Shown here piece by piece: positions 1 through 8,587 of a DNA stretch of 64,000 bases; the stretch's first letter is position 1; each line of letters starts with the position of its first letter. The stretch comes from G963717155 sp963717155 (lineage in GTDB: Bacteria > Actinomycetota > Thermoleophilia > Gaiellales > JALYLC01): assembly GCA_963717155.1 (NCBI GenBank), contig OY970326.1, forward strand, positions 124,001 to 188,000. Direction: 5' to 3'. A model generated the notes under the pieces. That model was not told the origin of the DNA, did no database searches, and worked only from the letters and a program-made list of their open reading frames with translations. Made by a program: the position numbers and the translations under genes.

Positions 1-84
1 TCTGGGACGACGGGCTTCGCGAGCGCTTCACAGCATAAGTCTACATAGGTAGAGATACGTGCGCAAGGCGTCGCGCAGATCCGC

Positions 85-867
85 TCAGAACGCCATCCAG
101 CCGCCGTCGACGAGCAGGTTCGTGCCGCTCACGAACGAGCACTCGTCCGAGGCCAGGAAGAGCGCAGCGGCGGCCACGTCCTCGACGCGACCGAGGCGCG
201 AGAACGGGGTGCGCGCGTGCGAGTAGGCGAGCACCTCCGGCGAGTCGGGCTCGTCGGCAGGCCGCGTGAGGATCTTGCCGGGGGCGATCGCGTTGACGAT
301 CACGCCCCGTGGGCCGAAGTCGACCGCGACCTGGCGGGTGAGGTTGATGACGCCGCCCTTGGCCGTGCAGTAGGCGACCGCGTCGGGAGCGCCGACCATG
401 CCGTGCTGCGACGAGAGGTTGATGATCCGCCCGCGCGCCTCGGCCACGGGCTCCTGCTCGAGCATCTGCTGGACGGCCCGCTTGCAGCCGAGGAACACGC
501 CGCGAAGGCCGACGTCCATGATCGCGTCCCAGTCGGCCTCGTCCGTCTCGAGCAGGCCCTTCGAGTGCGGGCCCGCGACGATCGCGTTGTTCACCATCAC
601 GTCGAGGCGTCCGGTGTGCTCGACGGCGGCGCGGACGAGCCGGTCGATGTCGTCCCAGCGCGCCGCGTCCGCCTGGATGAGCTCGGCGCTCCCGCCCTGC
701 TCGGCGATCAGGTCGGTCGTCGTCCGGCCGCCCTCGCGGGGCGTCTCGCGCACGTCTCCGATCACCACGTGCGCGCCCTCGCGCGCGAAGGCGAGCGCCA
801 TGGCGCGCCCGATCCCGGAGGATCCGCCGGTGATGACCGCGGACTTGCCGGCGAGTCGCGCGCTCAG
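85..867 (-). CDS. SDR family oxidoreductase (FabG/glucose-dehydrogenase-like)
   Basis: Classical short-chain dehydrogenase of about 260 aa. It has the N-terminal Rossmann motif TGGSSGIG, an NNA motif after strand beta-4, and the active-site Tyr and Lys in AYCTAKGG, so the catalytic residues look complete. It ends in the usual GTNLLVDGG. NAD(P)-dependent oxidation or reduction of an alcohol or ketone is expected; the substrate is unknown. No ATG, GTG or TTG lies in frame before the Rossmann motif. The best start is a CTG at 867 that overlaps the stop of the upstream SDR (CTGA), giving LSARLAGKSAVIT. Translational coupling to that gene is likely. The start is the weak point of this call. Confidence 0.85.
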   Translation of the reverse strand: MSARLAGKSAVITGGSSGIGRAMALAFAREGAHVVIGDVRETPREGGRTTTDLIAEQGGSAELIQADAARWDDIDRLVRAAVEHTGRLDVMVNNAIVAGPHSKGLLETDEADWDAIMDVGLRGVFLGCKRAVQQMLEQEPVAEARGRIINLSSQHGMVGAPDAVAYCTAKGGVINLTRQVAVDFGPRGVIVNAIAPGKILTRPADEPDSPEVLAYSHARTPFSRLGRVEDVAAAALFLASDECSFVSGTNLLVDGGWMAF

Positions 868-1641
868 CTGAGCAGCCCCATCGCGAGCCCGCCGTCGATC
901 AGCAGCGTGATGCCGGTGATGTAGGCGGCGCGGTTCGAGCACAGGAACGTGATCGCGTCCGCGATCTCGCCCGCGTCGCCGAAGCGCCGCGCCGGGATCA
1001 GGGCCTCGTCGGACTCGTCGCGCCGGGTCGTCGTCGCCGGCGTAGAACGACCTCAGCCGCTCGGTGTCGATGTAGCCCGGCGCGATCGAGTTGATCGTGA
1101 TGCCGTTCGGCCCCTCCTCCTTCGACAGCGTCTTGGCCCAGCCGATCACGCCCGGGCGATACGTGTTCGACAGGAGAAGGCCGTCGTTCGGCTCCTTGAC
1201 GGCCGACGACGTGATGTTGACGATGCGGCCGCGACCGCTGTCGCGCAACGCGGGCAGGGCGAGACGCGTGAGCCGGAGCGTCGACATCAGCGTCAGCTCC
1301 CAGGCGCGGTGCCACGCCGCGTCGTCGAAGTCCTCGAAGCTCCCGGCGGGCGGGCCTCCGGTGTTGTTGACCAGGATGTCGATGTGCCCGAAGCGCTCGA
1401 GCGTGCGGTCGACGATCTCCTGCAGGGCGGCGGGGTCGCTCGAATCGCCCGCGACGGCGAGTCCCCGGGCGCCGTTGTCGAGCCCGTCGATCGCTGCGAC
1501 GGTCTCGTCGAGCAGCGCCTTGCGACGCGCGAACACCGTGACGTTGCACCCCTCGCGCGCCAGCGACAGCGCGGTGGCGTGGCCCATGCCCGACGACGCC
1601 CCCGTGACGATCGCGACGCACCCCTGAAGACCGAGCTCCAT
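864..1641 (-). CDS. SDR family oxidoreductase (single-base frameshift)
   Basis: Short-chain dehydrogenase starting MELGLQGCVAIVTGAS. The Rossmann glycines (TGASSGMG), the NNTGG motif and the C-terminal GITLLIDGG are all present. Around position 1020 the frame shifts by one base: after FYAGDDDPAR the family sequence continues as DESDEALIPARR in another frame and stops at 864-866. The active-site region reads NTYRPGVIGWAK, so the Lys normally four residues after the Tyr is replaced by Val. Some SDR subfamilies share this, so the catalytic chemistry is uncertain. It is first in a two-gene unit with the next SDR and diverges from the amidohydrolase operon. Confidence 0.8.
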
Positions 1642-1675
1642 CCGCAACCCCTGCGTTTGCACCCTGTGACAACGA

Positions 1676-1696
1676 CTATGATCGGCGCGATCATAG
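1676..1696. promoter_or_regulatory. Perfect palindrome over divergent promoter
   Basis: CTATGATCG-GCG-CGATCATAG is a perfect 9-bp inverted repeat with a 3-nt spacer, in the 74-bp gap between the SDR pair and the amidohydrolase operon. It contains TATGAT, a good -10 box, on both strands because of the symmetry, so a bound repressor would block both promoters. No regulator gene is adjacent. The GntR/FCD protein at 28049 or a gene outside the window are candidates. Confidence 0.6.
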
Positions 1697-1715
1697 GGCC
1701 GCCGGGAGGACCAGG

Positions 1716-2963
1716 GTGGAGCGATCCCGGCACGTCGACCGGGCAGCGAGAGCGATGGAGCGGCTCGATCTGCTCGCGCAGGTCGGACGTATCCCGGGCC
1801 GGGCGGGAACGACGCGTCCGGGCCTGAGCGAGCTGGAGCAGGAGGCGTGCGAGCTGGTCGCCTCGTGGCTCGAGCTCGAGGGCCTGCCGGTGACCTGGGA
1901 CGGCGCGGGCAACCTGTTCGGACGGCTCGAGGGATCGGATCCCGACGCGCCCGAGATCTGGACCGGGTCGCATCTCGACACCGTGCCCGACGGGGGCCGT
2001 TTCGACGGTGCACTGGGCGTGATCGCGGCCCTCGAGGCGGTTGCCGAGCTGGCGGCCTCGCCGCGCCGCTCGACGCTCTGCCTCGTCGTCTTCCGCGATG
2101 AGGAGGGGTGGCGGTTCCGCAGCGGGTTCTTCGGGAGCCGCTGGCTCTGCGGCCTCGTCGAGCCGGCCGATCTGGCGGTCACCGACGTCGACGGGATATC
2201 GGTTGCCGAGGCGCTGGCCGCGCTCGGCCTTGCGGGCCGCCCGCAGGGCGCCTCACTGCCCGGCAGCTTCGTCGAGGTCCACATCGAGCAGGGGCCGGTG
2301 CTCGAGCGGTCGGGCAGGGCGCTCGGCGTCGTCAGCGCGATCGCCGGCATGGCCGACTTCATCGTCGAGTTCAGCGGCGAGACGGGCCACGCCGGCACGG
2401 TCCCGATGCCCGAGCGTCGCGATGCGTTCGTTGCCGCCGCCGACTTCGCGCTTCGCCTTCGCGATGTCGCATCGGCGCTCCCCGGCGCGGTCGCGACGGT
2501 CGGCGACGTGCGCATCGCCGACCCCGCCGCGAACGTGGTCCCCGGGCGCGTGCGCATGACGGTCGACGTGCGCGCACCCGAGAGTGCGTCGCTCGCCAGG
2601 CTCGCCGCCTCCGTCGTCACGCTCGCCGACCAGTCGGCCGAGCGGGCCCGCTGCTCGGCCGAGGTGGCGCGCACGTGGTACAGCGAGCCGGTGCCGCTCT
2701 CCGAGCGCATCCGCGCGGCGATCCGCGGGTCCGCCGAAGCTCAGGGCATCGCCGTCGGCGAGCTGCCGTCGGGTGCGGGCCACGACGCCGGCGTCCTCGG
2801 CGCGGCCGGGGTGGAGGCGGCCATGCTGTTCGTGCGCAGCCTGAACGGCGGGGTCAGCCACCGTCCCGATGAGCTCAGCGATCGTGCCGATGTCGAGCAC
2901 GCGATCAACGTGCTGGCGGGCACGCTGCGCCTCGTGGATGCTCGGGTAGGGGTGGTCGCGTGA
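1716..2963 (+). CDS. M20 N-carbamoyl-amino-acid / allantoate amidohydrolase
   Basis: 415-aa zinc-dependent amidohydrolase of the HyuC/AllC branch of family M20. It shows the metal-site motif GSHLDTVPDGG with FDGALGV, DEEGWRF, HIEQGPVLE and a C-terminal GAGHDA, all typical of enzymes that cleave N-carbamoyl-L-amino acids, ureidoglycine or allantoate with release of ammonia and CO2. The GTG start has a strong GGGAGGA Shine-Dalgarno 5 nt upstream. The stop overlaps the next start (GTGA). With the cyclic amidohydrolase and racemase behind it, this forms a hydantoin- or allantoin-type ring-opening and deamidation pathway in the cytoplasm. Motifs alone do not separate allantoate from N-carbamoyl amino acids. 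Confidence 0.88.
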   Translation: MERSRHVDRAARAMERLDLLAQVGRIPGRAGTTRPGLSELEQEACELVASWLELEGLPVTWDGAGNLFGRLEGSDPDAPEIWTGSHLDTVPDGGRFDGALGVIAALEAVAELAASPRRSTLCLVVFRDEEGWRFRSGFFGSRWLCGLVEPADLAVTDVDGISVAEALAALGLAGRPQGASLPGSFVEVHIEQGPVLERSGRALGVVSAIAGMADFIVEFSGETGHAGTVPMPERRDAFVAAADFALRLRDVASALPGAVATVGDVRIADPAANVVPGRVRMTVDVRAPESASLARLAASVVTLADQSAERARCSAEVARTWYSEPVPLSERIRAAIRGSAEAQGIAVGELPSGAGHDAGVLGAAGVEAAMLFVRSLNGGVSHRPDELSDRADVEHAINVLAGTLRLVDARVGVVA

Positions 2964-4366
2964 GCGGGAAGCGGACGATCCTCGCCGGCGGGACGGTCGC
3001 AACCGACGCGGCCGTGTTCCCGGCCGACATCGTGATCGAGGACGGCCGCATCGCCGCGCTCGCGGATCACGGGTCGATCGATGGCGCGGACGAGCTGATC
3101 GACGTGAGTGGTCGCGTGCTGATGCCGGGCGCGATCGACATGCACGCGCACTTCGAGGACCCGGGCCACACGGAGCGCGAGGACTTCACGACCGGCACCA
3201 TGGCGGCCGCCGCCGGCGGGATCACGACCGTGATCGAGCATCCGCTCACCTACCCGCCCGTCACGAGCGCGGCGCTCTACCGCGAGAAGCGCGAGATGGC
3301 CCGCGCGAAGGTCGTCGTCGACTTCGGACTGTGGGGCGCCCTGACCGCCCCGTCGATCCCGGAGATCGCCGGCCAGTGGCGCGAGGGCGCGGGCGGGTTC
3401 AAGGCGTTCATGCCGTTCTCGGAGCCCGACTACCCGCACGTGACCGACGCCGAGTTCCTCGAGGGGATGCACGCGGTGCGCGCGGTCGGCGGCCTCGTCC
3501 TCGTGCATGCCGAGAGCGACTCGCTGCTGCAGGCGTCGCTCGCGCGCATGCATGCGGCAGGGCGGCGCGATCCGCTCGCCCATCACGAGTCGCGGCCGCC
3601 GTTCGTCGAGGAGGAGGCGGTGCATCGGGCCCTCTTCCTGGCGGCGCATGCCGACGTGCGGATCCAGATCGTGCACGTCTCGAGCCCGGGCAGCGCCGAG
3701 CTCGTGCGCCGGGCCAGGGCGGAGGGCCAGCGCGCGACGATGGAGATCTGCCCGCATCACCTGCTGCTCGACCTGGACGACCTCGTCCGGCTCGGTCCGT
3801 ACGGCCGCTGCGCACCCGCCCTGCGCGACAGACCGCTCGTCGAGCGGCTGTGGGACTACGTGCTCGACGGGACGGCCGACTCCCTCGTCTCGGACCACTG
3901 CGCGTACACGATCGAGGAGAAGGAGCCCGGCTGGAGCGACATCTTCGCCGCGCCGCTCGGCTGCCAGGTGATGCAGGAGACGGTGCCGCTCGTGCTCGAC
4001 GAGGCCTTCCACCGGCGAGGCATGCCGCTCGACGCATTCGTCCGCTTCTCGTCGACCAGGGCGGCGCGCACGGCGGGCCTGTATCCGCGCAAGGGCACCC
4101 TCCTGCCGGGCGCCGACGCGGACATCGCGGTCTACGACCTCGACGGCGAGTGGGAGGTCGACGCCCGGAGCCAGCAGTTCTCGAAGAACCCGTGGTCGCC
4201 GTTCGACGGCCGGCGGGCGCGCGCACGGGTCGTGCGGACGCTCGTCCGCGGCGAGACGGTCTTCGCGGACGGCGAGATCGTGGCCGCTCCCGGCTCGGGC
4301 CGGTTCCTCTCCTGCCACGACGACTACACGCTCGGCAGCGCAGGGCGCGCCGCGGTGCAGGGGTGA
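2960..4366 (+). CDS. Cyclic amidohydrolase (allantoinase/hydantoinase family)
   Basis: 468-aa metal-dependent amidohydrolase that hydrolyses a cyclic amide ring. Visible signatures are the HxH metal pair in DMHAHFEDPG, the carbamylated-Lys site in GGFKAFMPF, CPHHLLLDLDD, and the catalytic Asp in SDHCAYT. The C-terminal KNPWSPFDGR resembles allantoinases. Length is normal. The GTG start overlaps the stop of the amidohydrolase in front, and its own stop lies 2 nt before the racemase ATG, so this is the middle gene of a tightly coupled operon. Its product would feed the M20 enzyme. Allantoinase is the first choice, hydantoinase or dihydropyrimidinase the second. Confidence 0.87.
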   Translation: MSGKRTILAGGTVATDAAVFPADIVIEDGRIAALADHGSIDGADELIDVSGRVLMPGAIDMHAHFEDPGHTEREDFTTGTMAAAAGGITTVIEHPLTYPPVTSAALYREKREMARAKVVVDFGLWGALTAPSIPEIAGQWREGAGGFKAFMPFSEPDYPHVTDAEFLEGMHAVRAVGGLVLVHAESDSLLQASLARMHAAGRRDPLAHHESRPPFVEEEAVHRALFLAAHADVRIQIVHVSSPGSAELVRRARAEGQRATMEICPHHLLLDLDDLVRLGPYGRCAPALRDRPLVERLWDYVLDGTADSLVSDHCAYTIEEKEPGWSDIFAAPLGCQVMQETVPLVLDEAFHRRGMPLDAFVRFSSTRAARTAGLYPRKGTLLPGADADIAVYDLDGEWEVDARSQQFSKNPWSPFDGRRARARVVRTLVRGETVFADGEIVAAPGSGRFLSCHDDYTLGSAGRAAVQG

Positions 4367-4368
4367 CG

Positions 4369-5106
4369 ATGTTCCGACTCGCCCTGCTCAACCCCAACAC
4401 CGACGAGCGGCACACGGCCGCGATGCGCGGCGTCGCGCTCGCGGCGCTGCCCGAGGGCTGCGAGGTGACGGCGGTCTCGGCCCCGCGCGGGCCGAGCTCG
4501 ATAGAGAGCGAGGTCGATGCCGCGATCGCCGCCGCCGAGGTCGTCGGCCTCATGCGCTCGCTCCCGCAGCATGACGCCTACCTGATCGCGTGCTTCGGCG
4601 ATCCGGGTGTCGAGGCCGCGCGCGAGCTGACCGACGCGCCCGTCGTCGGCATCGGCGAGGCCGCGTGCCAGGCGGCGACCCTGATCGCCGCGCGCTTCGC
4701 GATCATCACGACGCTCCCGCGCGGGATCCCCGCGCTGGAGGACGCGCTCGCCCGGCAGGGAATCCGCTCGCGTTGCGCCGGGATCGTGCCGCTCCACATC
4801 CCGGTTGCCGACCAGGGGAGCCATCATCCCGACACGACGCCCGCGATCGTCGACGCAGGAACGCGGCTGGTGCGGGACCGCGGCGCCGAGGCGCTGATCC
4901 TCGCCTGTGGGGGCATGGCAGATGTCGCGCTCACGGTGCAGGAGGCGGTCGGTGTGCCGGTGTGCGACGGCGTCTCGTTCGGCGCCTTGCTCGCGTTCAG
5001 CCTGTGGCGCTGCGGGCTGCGGACGAGCAAGGTCGGCGCCTATGGGTGGCCCGAGCCGATCGCGTACGACGGGATGCCCGCCCCGACGGGCCGGCGCGGA
5101 GGCTGA
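4369..5106 (+). CDS. Aspartate/hydantoin racemase family protein
   Basis: 245-aa member of the Asp/Glu/hydantoin racemase superfamily. The paired catalytic cysteines are seen in IACFGDPG and LACGGMAD, and the N-terminus LLNPNTDERHT is typical. It would racemise a 5-substituted hydantoin or allantoin so that a stereospecific ring-opening enzyme can use both forms. The ATG at 4369 is chosen; a GTG two codons earlier is also possible, since AGGGG lies just upstream. It sits third in the cyclic-amide operon, so substrate delivery to its two neighbours is the natural role. Confidence 0.85.
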   Translation: MFRLALLNPNTDERHTAAMRGVALAALPEGCEVTAVSAPRGPSSIESEVDAAIAAAEVVGLMRSLPQHDAYLIACFGDPGVEAARELTDAPVVGIGEAACQAATLIAARFAIITTLPRGIPALEDALARQGIRSRCAGIVPLHIPVADQGSHHPDTTPAIVDAGTRLVRDRGAEALILACGGMADVALTVQEAVGVPVCDGVSFGALLAFSLWRCGLRTSKVGAYGWPEPIAYDGMPAPTGRRGG

Positions 5107-5107
5107 T

Positions 5108-6139
5108 CTGTTCGCGGCGACCTTCCGCGAGTACGGCGGGCCCGAGGTGATGCGCTGGGAGGAGATCGACGAACCGGCGTGCGGGCCGGACGACGTCGTG
5201 ATCGACGTCCACGCCTGCGGGCTCAACCACAGCGACCTGGACTCGCGCGCAGGTACCTCGCGCTGGCCGTTCTCGATGCCGTGGGTGCTGGGCGCGGAGC
5301 TCGCCGGGTCGGTCGCCCAGGTCGGCGATGAGGTCGTGGGCATCGCGGTCGGCGATCCGGTGACGGCGTTCCAGCAGTACGCGTGCGGGGGCTGTCCCGC
5401 GTGTGCGAGCTGGCGCGGCGACCTGTGCGAGCGGTTCGTGGTGCTCGGAACCGACCGCTTCGGCGGGTATGCCGAGCGGGTGTCGGTGCCGGCCCGGGCG
5501 GTGATCCCGCTCCGGAGCCCCGCCGAGTTCGTGCTCGCTGCCGCGGCACAGTGCAACGTCAGCACCGCGTGGTCGATGGTCACGGCGGTCGCGGACGTGC
5601 GGGCGGGGGAGACCGTGCTCGTCCCCTCGGCCTCCGGCGGTGTCGCGGGCGCGGCAGTGCAGGCGGCCCGGGTTGCGGGCGCCCGAGTGATCGCCTCGGT
5701 CGGAGCGCCCGACAAGATCGCGGCCGTGCAGGCGCTCGGGGCCGACACGGTGTTCTGCTACCGCGAGACCCCGGTCGGCGAGGCGGTGCACGCCGCGACC
5801 GGCGGACGCGGGGTCGACGCGGTGATCGACACCACCGGTGGGCCGCTGTTCGGCGACCACGTGGCGGCGATGGCGCCTGACGGCAGGCTCGTGACGTGCG
5901 GCGCGCATGCGGGAGAGGTCGTGCCGCTCGACCTCGTCGCGCTGTTCAGACGAGGCCACCGGGTGCTCGGGTTCCGGGTCGCGAGCCCCGGCGAGATCCG
6001 TACCGCTCTGACGATGGCGCTCGACGGCCGGATCCGCGTGCCGGTCGACCGGACGTTCGCGATGCAGGACGCGGGAGCGGCGCATGCCTACATGGAGGAG
6101 CGCCGGCACGTCGGCAAGATCGTGCTGGTGCGCGAATGA
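5108..6139 (+). CDS. Zinc-binding alcohol dehydrogenase / quinone oxidoreductase (MDR)
   Basis: Medium-chain dehydrogenase of about 343 aa. The N-terminal FREYGGPEVMRWEE is characteristic. A structural-zinc lobe with clustered cysteines (CGGCPAC and a further Cys) and an NAD(P) fold with SASGGVAGAAVQAA follow. The only start that keeps the usual N-terminus is a CTG at 5108, placed 5 nt after a GGAGG; the first ATG, at 5149, would remove conserved sequence. It follows the racemase by one base and overlaps the following GNAT by ATGA, so it belongs to the same operon. It may process an aldehyde or alcohol from the amide pathway; no direct evidence shows this. Confidence 0.8.
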   Translation: MFAATFREYGGPEVMRWEEIDEPACGPDDVVIDVHACGLNHSDLDSRAGTSRWPFSMPWVLGAELAGSVAQVGDEVVGIAVGDPVTAFQQYACGGCPACASWRGDLCERFVVLGTDRFGGYAERVSVPARAVIPLRSPAEFVLAAAAQCNVSTAWSMVTAVADVRAGETVLVPSASGGVAGAAVQAARVAGARVIASVGAPDKIAAVQALGADTVFCYRETPVGEAVHAATGGRGVDAVIDTTGGPLFGDHVAAMAPDGRLVTCGAHAGEVVPLDLVALFRRGHRVLGFRVASPGEIRTALTMALDGRIRVPVDRTFAMQDAGAAHAYMEERRHVGKIVLVRE

Positions 6140-6628
6140 GCGACATCCGCCCGTGTCGCGACGACGAGCGGACGGCGATGCTCGCGATCGTCAACGCCGC
6201 GGCCGAGGCGTATCGCGGCGTGATTCCCGCCGATCGCTGGCACGAGCCGTACATGACTCTCGACGAGCTCGATCGCGAGATCGCCGCAGGCGTCGTGTTC
6301 TGGGGCTACGAGGAGGACGGCTGCGCTGCTCGGCGTGATGGGAATCCAGCCGGTCGGCGACGTCGACCTGATCCGCCATGCGTACGTCGCGCCTGGCAGC
6401 CAGGGCCAGGGAGTCGGAGGCGCGCTGCTGCGGCATCTACGGCGCCTCAGCGACCGGCGCATGCTCGTCGGCACCTGGGCCGCCGCCGAGTGGGCGATCC
6501 GCTTCTATCGCCGCTACGGGTTCGAGCAGGTGACGCCCGAGCAGAAGAACGTGCTGCTTGCGAGGTACTGGAGCATCCCCGAGCGTCAGATCGAGACCTC
6601 GGTCGTGCTGGCGGATCCGGCGTACTAA
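6136..6628 (+). CDS. GNAT N-acetyltransferase (frameshifted)
   Basis: GCN5-related acetyltransferase. The first half, MSDIRPCRDDERTAMLA to GYEEDG, and the second half, GVMGIQPVGDVDLIRHAYV with the acetyl-CoA loop GSQGQGVGGALL, lie in different frames, with the break near 6322-6330 in GGCTGCGCTGC. Joined, they give a normal protein of about 160 aa. ATG overlaps the stop of the dehydrogenase. The stop overlaps by 4 nt (CTAA) with the stop of the opposite-strand gene. The substrate is unknown. A sequence error is more likely than a real mutation because both halves are well conserved. Confidence 0.72.
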
Positions 6629-7170
6629 CCGCTCGCTCGCTCCTGGAACCGCGTGAGCACCAGATGCGGGTCGACGAACGGGCTCGGGCCCGGCCAGGCG
6701 CGCTCGTCGATCGCGGCGAGCACGATCGCGGGGCGGGGAAGATCGCGCACGCTGTCGGTGATGACCTCCCGGGTGACGGCCTCGGCAGTCTGGACACCCG
6801 GAAAGGATCCCGCTACCAGGCGGAGCGCGTCGGGATCGACGAGCTCCTGCCCGCCGGTGATCGAGTAGCGGCCATCGTCGAGCACGAGCACGACCAGGTT
6901 GCGAAGGGCAAGTCCGGAGAGCGTCCAGAGCGAGCTCGCGCCCATCAGCAGGTCGCCGTCTCCGACGATCGCGACGACGCTGCGGTCGGGGCGGCAGTCG
7001 GCGACGCCGAGCGCAGCCGCGAGGCCGCATCCCATCGCGCCGCCGAGGTAGAGGTGCGGCCCATCATTCGACGCGAGGCGCAACGCGGACGTGGCGGTGC
7101 CGAGCGAGGCGACGAACAGCGCGTTCGGCGCCGCCTCGACCGCGGCCGCGACTGCGTCAGCCGCCTTCAC
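6625..7170 (-). CDS. ThDP-dependent decarboxylase, beta (cofactor-binding) subunit
   Basis: 181-aa protein that looks like the C-terminal half of a thiamine-diphosphate decarboxylase, as in sulfopyruvate decarboxylase beta (ComE) or the matching half of phosphonopyruvate decarboxylase. The ThDP/Mg motif is GDGDLLMGASS, ending some 25 residues on in VLDDGRYS; LGGAMGCGLAAALG forms the core. It starts 14 nt inside the alpha-subunit gene, as expected for a coupled pair forming a heteromeric enzyme. The substrate would be a short 2-oxoacid; which one cannot be read from sequence. It converges with the GNAT, sharing a 4-nt stop overlap. Confidence 0.83.
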   Translation of the reverse strand: MKAADAVAAAVEAAPNALFVASLGTATSALRLASNDGPHLYLGGAMGCGLAAALGVADCRPDRSVVAIVGDGDLLMGASSLWTLSGLALRNLVVLVLDDGRYSITGGQELVDPDALRLVAGSFPGVQTAEAVTREVITDSVRDLPRPAIVLAAIDERAWPGPSPFVDPHLVLTRFQERASG

Positions 7171-7684
7171 GCTGTCCTCCGAGTCCCGGCTCGAGGATCA
7201 CGGCGCTCGTCGTCCCGGCCGTGTAGGCGGAGGTCAGCACACCGCTCGTCGTCGGCCCCGCCTGGTCGGGGCTCGTCACGGAGAACGACTGGATTCCGAG
7301 CGCAGCGAGCAGTGCGGTCGTCGCGCGGCCCATCGGCACCTGCGACGGGTTCTCCTCGCCCAGCGTCCCGCGCATGGACAGCACCAGCGGGACGCCGATC
7401 GCGTAGGGGATCGCGAACGATCCGAGCGCGTTCAGGGCGTTTCCGAGCCCCGAGCATTGCATCAGCACCGCGGGTCGACCACCCGCGGCCGAGAAGCCGC
7501 ACGCGTACCCGACGCACTCCTCCTCGCGCGTGAGCGTGCGCACCTTCGGGCCGCCCCGGAGCGCGGAGATGACGCCGCGAAGGCGCGCGTCGGGGACGTA
7601 GGCGACGACGTCGACCCTGGCCGCGACGAGCGCCTCGGCGATCGCACGCTGCCACTCGAGCGGCTCCGCAGACACGTCAGTCAC
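7157..7684 (-). CDS. ThDP-dependent decarboxylase, alpha (PYR) subunit
   Basis: About 175 aa, matching the N-terminal ThDP-binding half of sulfopyruvate or phosphonopyruvate decarboxylase (ComD-like). It carries the activating Glu in TREEECVGYACG and the QCSGLGNALNALG stretch. Two GTG starts are possible. GTG 7684 lies 7 nt behind a TACGCT -10 box (leaderless). GTG 7675 has GGGGAGG 8 nt upstream. I give the longer form. It pairs with the beta subunit downstream. The divergent neighbour is SDR-hyuA-hyuB, so a 2-oxoacid arising in that pathway is a reasonable guess at substrate. Confidence 0.82.
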   Translation of the reverse strand: MTDVSAEPLEWQRAIAEALVAARVDVVAYVPDARLRGVISALRGGPKVRTLTREEECVGYACGFSAAGGRPAVLMQCSGLGNALNALGSFAIPYAIGVPLVLSMRGTLGEENPSQVPMGRATTALLAALGIQSFSVTSPDQAGPTTSGVLTSAYTAGTTSAVILEPGLGGQREGG

Positions 7685-7691
7685 CTCCCCG

Positions 7692-7697
7692 AGCGTA
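7692..7697 (-). promoter_or_regulatory. -10 box, leaderless promoter of ThDP alpha subunit
   Basis: TACGCT on the minus strand, 7 nt before GTG 7684. It has the same geometry as ten other start sites in the window. Confidence 0.5.
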
Positions 7698-7783
7698 TCC
7701 ACTCCGGGGACGTGACGACCCCGCTGCCTGTACGTTCTGGGGCGCAGCGCCAGGTCGGCGCGTGCTAGCGACTGGAGGCGCTC

Positions 7784-8587
7784 ATGGGTCGACTCGAGGG
7801 GAAGGTTGCGCTGGTGACCGGCGCCAGCCGCGGTATCGGCCGGGCGATCGCGCGGCGCTACGTCGCGGAGGGCGCCTTTGTGGTGATCGCCGACATCGAC
7901 GAGCCGGGGGCCGTCGCGACGGCGGCCGAGCTCGGAAGCGCGGCGCTCGCCGTGCGCTGCGACGTGTCGTCGCACGCAGAGGTCGAGCACGCGTTCGACG
8001 TCTGCATCGAGCGCTTCGGCACGATCGACGTGCTGGTCAACAACGCGGGCATCACGTTCGCTGCGGTGCGCCACTTCCTCGAGATGGACGAGGCGTTCTG
8101 GGACTTCGTGCAGGGCACGAACCTGAAGGGCCACTTCCTGTGCGCGCATCGCGCGGCGCGTGAGATGGTCCCCCGTGGCAGCGGCGTGATCATCAACATG
8201 TCGAGCGGCGGCGCCAGTCGCGCCCACCGTGGGATGCTCGCCTACGACGCGGCCAAGGGCGGCATCGAGGCGATGACGCGGGCGCTCGCGCTCGACCTCG
8301 GGCCCTACGGCATTCGGGCCGTGTGCCTCGTCCCCGGGATGATGGTCGAGTCGCGCGAGGCCTCCGACCCCGACCGCATCGCCTCGGTCGACGCGACCGT
8401 CCCGCTCGGCCGCGCCGGCCTCGCGGCCGACATGGCGGGCCCGGCCGTGTTCGCGGCGTCCGACGATGCCGCGTACGTCACCGGCTCGAACATCTACGTG
8501 GACGGCGGTGTCCTCTTCCAGCAGCGCCCGCCGCAGATCGAGATGTTCGGCCTCGACCAGTATCCGAAGGTCGGACGGCTCGCTTGA
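7784..8587 (+). CDS. SDR family oxidoreductase
   Basis: 267-aa short-chain dehydrogenase with TGASRGIG, NNAG and the active-site AYDAAKGG (Tyr and Lys present), ending in GSNIYVDGG. A GGAGG lies 6 nt before the ATG. A TACGTT -10 candidate at about 7734 would give a short leader. The stop codon overlaps the TTG start of hyuA. Being first in the hyu operon, it probably oxidises or reduces a hydroxy or keto intermediate of the same substrate. Its C-terminal tail after the SDR core, about 25 residues with QQRPPQIEMFG, is slightly longer than usual. Confidence 0.88.
   Translation: MGRLEGKVALVTGASRGIGRAIARRYVAEGAFVVIADIDEPGAVATAAELGSAALAVRCDVSSHAEVEHAFDVCIERFGTIDVLVNNAGITFAAVRHFLEMDEAFWDFVQGTNLKGHFLCAHRAAREMVPRGSGVIINMSSGGASRAHRGMLAYDAAKGGIEAMTRALALDLGPYGIRAVCLVPGMMVESREASDPDRIASVDATVPLGRAGLAADMAGPAVFAASDDAAYVTGSNIYVDGGVLFQQRPPQIEMFGLDQYPKVGRLA

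Noticed and set aside
85..2013. Single 642-codon protein spanning two SDR domains
   Set aside because: The join results from a one-base shift near 1020. The true end of the first SDR and a separate start for the second are both visible, and codons beyond 1641 are not family sequence.
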